Shown one piece after another: positions 61,229 through 64,000 of a stretch of DNA of 64,000 bases. Position 1 is the first letter of the stretch, and every line of letters begins with the position of its first letter. This stretch comes from Jejuia algarum (GTDB taxonomy: Bacteria; Bacteroidota; Bacteroidia; Flavobacteriales; Flavobacteriaceae), in NCBI GenBank assembly GCA_947495775.1, contig CANMAQ010000001.1:186001-250000 (forward strand), read 5' to 3'. The notes beneath the pieces are model-generated. The model ran no database searches and was not told the DNA's origin. It was given only the letters and a program-made list of their open reading frames with translations. Both the position numbers and the translations under genes were made by a program.

Positions 61229-61374
61229 CTATACAAATATAATTATTATTTATAGCTTGGTTTTACTGGAAACCCATAGTCTTTTTAAAGAAAAAACAAC
61301 TTTAATGACAGTGTAGCTTTACGAATCACCTCATTTTACGCTCCGTAACGGCTGTTTTAGAGGTTTCTCCTTTT

Positions 61375-62049
61375 CTATATAAAACCTTTGTTACGCGCTT
61401 CTCTAATAAGCGTTTCGTCTTGACCATCGTCTATCACGAAAAGCTCTTTTAATTGTTTCTTTCGTTTTTCTACTGCACTTAGCGAGATGTCTAAGTGGGA
61501 GGCTAAATTTTTAGTTTTAACACCTTGGGATAGCAGGTGTAAAATTTTGCGGTTCTTATCATCTATAACAATATCGCTAGTTATAGACTTTCTTATAAAA
61601 CTATTTACCGTCCCACTGTAAAAAGGGGGATTATTTAATACGGCCTGAAACGCACTTGCCAACTCACTGGAAGTTAAATCACTTTTTATTAAGAAGCCTT
61701 CTGGGTCTATGTTTTTAATAATACTATGTATACGAAACGATTCGTTAAACATGGTAAGAATTACAATTTTAGCATTAGGCAACACTTTACGGGCGTACTC
61801 TGCCAAATCTTCGCCAGAGTTCATGCTCCCGTCTGTTGAGGATGGCAAACTAATATCTACAAACAATAAATCGTAAGGTTCGTTTGCAGACTTAGAACGG
61901 TTAATATACTTTAAAGCCTCGTCACAATTATTGGCAATATCGATGTGTAACTCTTGGTGTTCTTTTTTGGTAAATTGCAGGGTGTTTTGGTACCCTTCTA
62001 TAATCATAGGGTGATCGTCTATCATTAAAATTTTTATGCTCTGCATCAT
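61375..62049 (-). CDS. LuxR-type response regulator
   Basis: 224 residues. Receiver domain with the acidic pair in 'ILMIDDHPM', phospho-acceptor Asp in 'DLLFVDISLPSS' and lysine in 'FLIKSDLTS'. The C-terminal LuxR-like helix-turn-helix reads 'KILHLLSQGVKTKNLASHLD' and 'SAVEKRKKQLKELF'. It is the partner of the kinase encoded 6 nt upstream on the same strand. Targets unknown; it lies next to the small-RNA copies, whose promoters it could regulate. Confidence 0.9.
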   Translation of the reverse strand: MMQSIKILMIDDHPMIIEGYQNTLQFTKKEHQELHIDIANNCDEALKYINRSKSANEPYDLLFVDISLPSSTDGSMNSGEDLAEYARKVLPNAKIVILTMFNESFRIHSIIKNIDPEGFLIKSDLTSSELASAFQAVLNNPPFYSGTVNSFIRKSITSDIVIDDKNRKILHLLSQGVKTKNLASHLDISLSAVEKRKKQLKELFVIDDGQDETLIREARNKGFI

Positions 62050-62055
62050 AAGCGT

Positions 62056-63891
62056 TTAGTCGTAATTAATTGGCACTTCTATGCTAACCTTTGTCCCCTT
62101 ATCTTTTTGAGACCTAATGTCTAGCACACCGTTTATATCTTTTATTCGAGATCTCATGTTCTTTAACCCAATACCCGTCTTTGCTCTAACGACATCGAAA
62201 CCAGAACCATCATCTACAATAGCAAAGCAAATTACATTATTTTTTAATGTAATACTAATATTAACGTGAGTTGCTTGGGCGTGTTTGTAAATATTGTGCA
62301 AACTTTCTTGTATAATTCTATAAATGTGTATCTTATATTTATTGGTCATTATATCCCAATTAATATTGGTATCGTGCTCTAGATCGTAACTTAAATTGTA
62401 GACCGAGGTTTGCCCTTCTACCATCGTTTTTATAATGTCTACAAAGCCCGAGCCCGACACAAAATCTGTATTTAATTCGTGAGAAACTTTCCTAATATCA
62501 TTCTCTATGGTTTTAAGCTCTGTAATGTACTGCCCTCTGGTGTTTATAGCCTCGGTAGAATTACTCATATTAAGACTGTCTAAACTTAAACGCGCCCCAA
62601 ACAAACGGCCTAATACCCCATCGTGCAGTTCTTCGGAAATGCGACGCTTTTCCGAGGCTCTTGCCTCTTCTATCTTTTCATGTTCCCCTAGCATGAGGTT
62701 GTAAATTTCTTCGTTAGCTTCCTGCTGTTGTTTAGCAAAAGTTAATTCTTTGTTTTTAGCCCGCTGGGTAATAATAACATAGAGCAACAAGGCCGAAATG
62801 GTTAAAATGATAGAGATAATTACCAACCACATGCGCTCACGAGCAATTTTTACATTTTCTTGCTCCAGTTCATTCGTCTCGAAACGGATACGCGCAAACT
62901 TATTTCGCACTTTTCGTTCTTCTTTATGTAAACTATCACTTAATCGAACATACTCCTTTAGATGTTCCGCTGATTTTTCGCCTTCCTCAATCTTTGAAAG
63001 AAGCATAACTGATTGTAATATTTCATCATTGGAATAATTTTTAGCTATTTTTTTTGATTTATACGCATAGTACTTAGCAGAATCTTTTTTTCCTTTTTCA
63101 TTATAGTACTCTGCCAAATTTCTACTGATTCCAATAGCTCTATAACTTAAGCTATCAATCATATTCAACGCCTTATAATACAATAAAGGAATTTGATGTT
63201 TATCACCTAATAAATACTGAGTATGTCCGTAACTATTAAGAACCAAAGCATGGTAAGTCGGGTTATTATTTAAAAAATTCTTATCTGCTAATATTTCGGC
63301 ATGATATCTTAAAGATAGTTCATATTTTTTTATCGATTTATATGACAATGCTAAGTTATTTAATGAGTTATAAATACTGACAACATTATCAGGGTTGTAA
63401 TCTTTTTTTAAATTTATTGATTTTTTTAAATAGGATATCGATTTATCATATTCGTCTAGTTCAGCAAATAATTGCCCTAAATTATTGTAAATATAGGACT
63501 TATACTTTCTTACACTTTTAGTTTGATCCAACTTCTCCAATAAAGTAAGAGCTTCTATTGAAGCCACTTCACTACCCGTGTAATCTTTTTCATTTTTTTG
63601 AATAACAGCTATATTATATAAAGTTCTAGCGTAATTAAAGTCATCTTTTAAAGCTTTAAAAATTTTTTCTGCCCTAAAGAATTCTTTATATGCTTGTTCT
63701 CCTAAAAAATTACTTCTGTAAATCCTGCCTATTTCATAATGTATCAAGGCCTTTGACAACGAATCTGTTTGTTTATTCTTCTTTAATATTTCAGATAGTG
63801 AATCTAATTTTCTTTTCTCATTAATCTCTTGAGAAAAACAATTAACACTGAAAATAAAAAGCACTAAATAACGAAGTAACAAATTTTGCAT
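62056..63891 (-). CDS. TPR-containing sensor histidine kinase (HisKA_3)
   Basis: 611 residues with the signal peptide MQNLLLRYLVLFIFSVNCFS. A periplasmic TPR region (about 30-330: 'YNIAVIQKNEKDYTGSEVAS', 'YNNLGQLFAELDEYDKSISY') is followed by one membrane helix (about 355-375). Coiled-coil then HisKA_3 with 'RRISEELHDGVLGRLFGARL' (phospho-His in ELHDG), and an ATPase domain ('RIIQESLHNIYKHAQATHV', 'DDGSGFD', 'GIGLKNMRSRI'). The signal is likely extracytoplasmic. It pairs with the LuxR-type regulator. Confidence 0.92.
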   Translation of the reverse strand: MQNLLLRYLVLFIFSVNCFSQEINEKRKLDSLSEILKKNKQTDSLSKALIHYEIGRIYRSNFLGEQAYKEFFRAEKIFKALKDDFNYARTLYNIAVIQKNEKDYTGSEVASIEALTLLEKLDQTKSVRKYKSYIYNNLGQLFAELDEYDKSISYLKKSINLKKDYNPDNVVSIYNSLNNLALSYKSIKKYELSLRYHAEILADKNFLNNNPTYHALVLNSYGHTQYLLGDKHQIPLLYYKALNMIDSLSYRAIGISRNLAEYYNEKGKKDSAKYYAYKSKKIAKNYSNDEILQSVMLLSKIEEGEKSAEHLKEYVRLSDSLHKEERKVRNKFARIRFETNELEQENVKIARERMWLVIISIILTISALLLYVIITQRAKNKELTFAKQQQEANEEIYNLMLGEHEKIEEARASEKRRISEELHDGVLGRLFGARLSLDSLNMSNSTEAINTRGQYITELKTIENDIRKVSHELNTDFVSGSGFVDIIKTMVEGQTSVYNLSYDLEHDTNINWDIMTNKYKIHIYRIIQESLHNIYKHAQATHVNISITLKNNVICFAIVDDGSGFDVVRAKTGIGLKNMRSRIKDINGVLDIRSQKDKGTKVSIEVPINYD

Positions 63892-63915
63892 TTTTAAAAT
63901 TAATAAACATAACCC

Positions 63916-63951
63916 AGAAAAAAAAAGTCTTCCAAATAATGAAAGACTTTT
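63916..63951 (-). terminator. Terminator of a gene beyond the window edge
   Basis: The stem AAAAGTCTT/AAGACTTTT (63923-63931 and 63943-63951) is followed on the minus strand by nine T (plus A-run 63918-63926). It would end a minus-strand gene entering from beyond 64000. Confidence 0.75.
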
Positions 63952-63975
63952 AATATTTATAAGATCTAATGACTT

Positions 63976-64000
63976 CTATCCATTGTCATCTGTATTACCT
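63976..64000 (-). CDS. Possible C-terminal end of a gene outside the window
   Basis: In the frame ending at the stop codon 63976-63978 the last residues read GNTDDNG. Only eight codons are visible, so identity cannot be judged. Its position just upstream of the terminator 63916-63951 supports a real gene end. Confidence 0.3.

Noticed and set aside
52759..61241. Plus-strand transcription of the repeated element
   Set aside because: The second palindrome with a T-run in some copies could end a plus-strand RNA, but no TAnnTTTG is found upstream of the first hairpin on plus, while the minus strand has the box in all copies and a T-rich tract after the hairpin.

Overview
The window looks like a chromosomal segment of a marine-type Flavobacteriaceae (Bacteroidota). 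The base composition is AT-rich, many promoters carry the Bacteroidota -7 element TAnnTTTG, start codons are often preceded by A-rich rather than strong Shine-Dalgarno leaders, and the gene content is typical: TssD/VgrG genes of the Bacteroidota type VI secretion system (T6SS), a propeller-type sensor kinase with a LytTR regulator, BlaI/M56 and TlpA proteins. No species is claimed.

Layout. 1-3.6 kb: end of a GIDE-like membrane protein, two small unknowns and a secreted OmpA-like protein. 4.0-13.1 kb: a secreted VIT/von Willebrand protein, a small membrane peptide, a secreted protein, an SH3-domain protein, a caspase-like lipoprotein, and a propeller histidine kinase with a LytTR response regulator. 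Two promoters here share the same paired 10-bp direct repeats 31 bp upstream of TAnnTTTG. 13.3-19.5 kb: ClC channel, then a defence/mobile stretch with a Panacea-type toxin-antitoxin candidate, DarTG, an IS91-family relic, two copies of a 42-bp imperfect palindrome and a group II intron-like scrap. 19.5-26.9 kb: a T6SS cargo operon on the minus strand (TssD, VgrG, a PAAR-like/Hint/nuclease effector, two TPR-like proteins, three intact and one broken PoNi-type immunity gene). 27-37 kb: MsrA, an AraC regulator, GAPDH, an HtrA-like protease and a degenerate metallophosphoesterase fused to an outer-membrane barrel, then tRNA-Leu(UAG). 37.5-44 kb: M20 peptidase, EamA transporter, BlaI-M56-TlpA cluster, STAS protein. 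44-50 kb: a minus-strand housekeeping operon (outer-membrane protein, RuvC, HemW, cyclase, DUF4230, GNAT, YjbR, PhnA-like, MtfA). 50-52.7 kb: LPG-synthase-like flippase, glycosyltransferase and a lipoprotein.

52.7-61.2 kb is the most unusual part: thirteen copies of a structured element (eleven in a tandem array with roughly 307-383 bp spacing, two more at 60.6 and 61.1 kb). Each has a minus-strand TAnnTTTG-like promoter about 64 bp from a 9-10 bp hairpin with conserved loop and compensatory stem changes, followed on the minus strand by a T-rich tract. I read this as a multicopy family of about 100-nt small RNAs. A second T6SS cargo module (TssD, GIY-YIG effector, leucine-rich-repeat immunity, plus a frameshifted duplicate toxin/immunity pair) lies inside the array, between copies 11 and 12. 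The window ends with a two-component pair (TPR histidine kinase and LuxR-type regulator).

Main biological themes: inter-bacterial competition (two T6SS cargo modules with expanding immunity genes), phage-defence type toxin-antitoxin pairs, and two regulatory novelties (the small-RNA array and the paired-repeat operators probably bound by the LytTR regulator). All assignments are from reading the sequence; no database searches were run.
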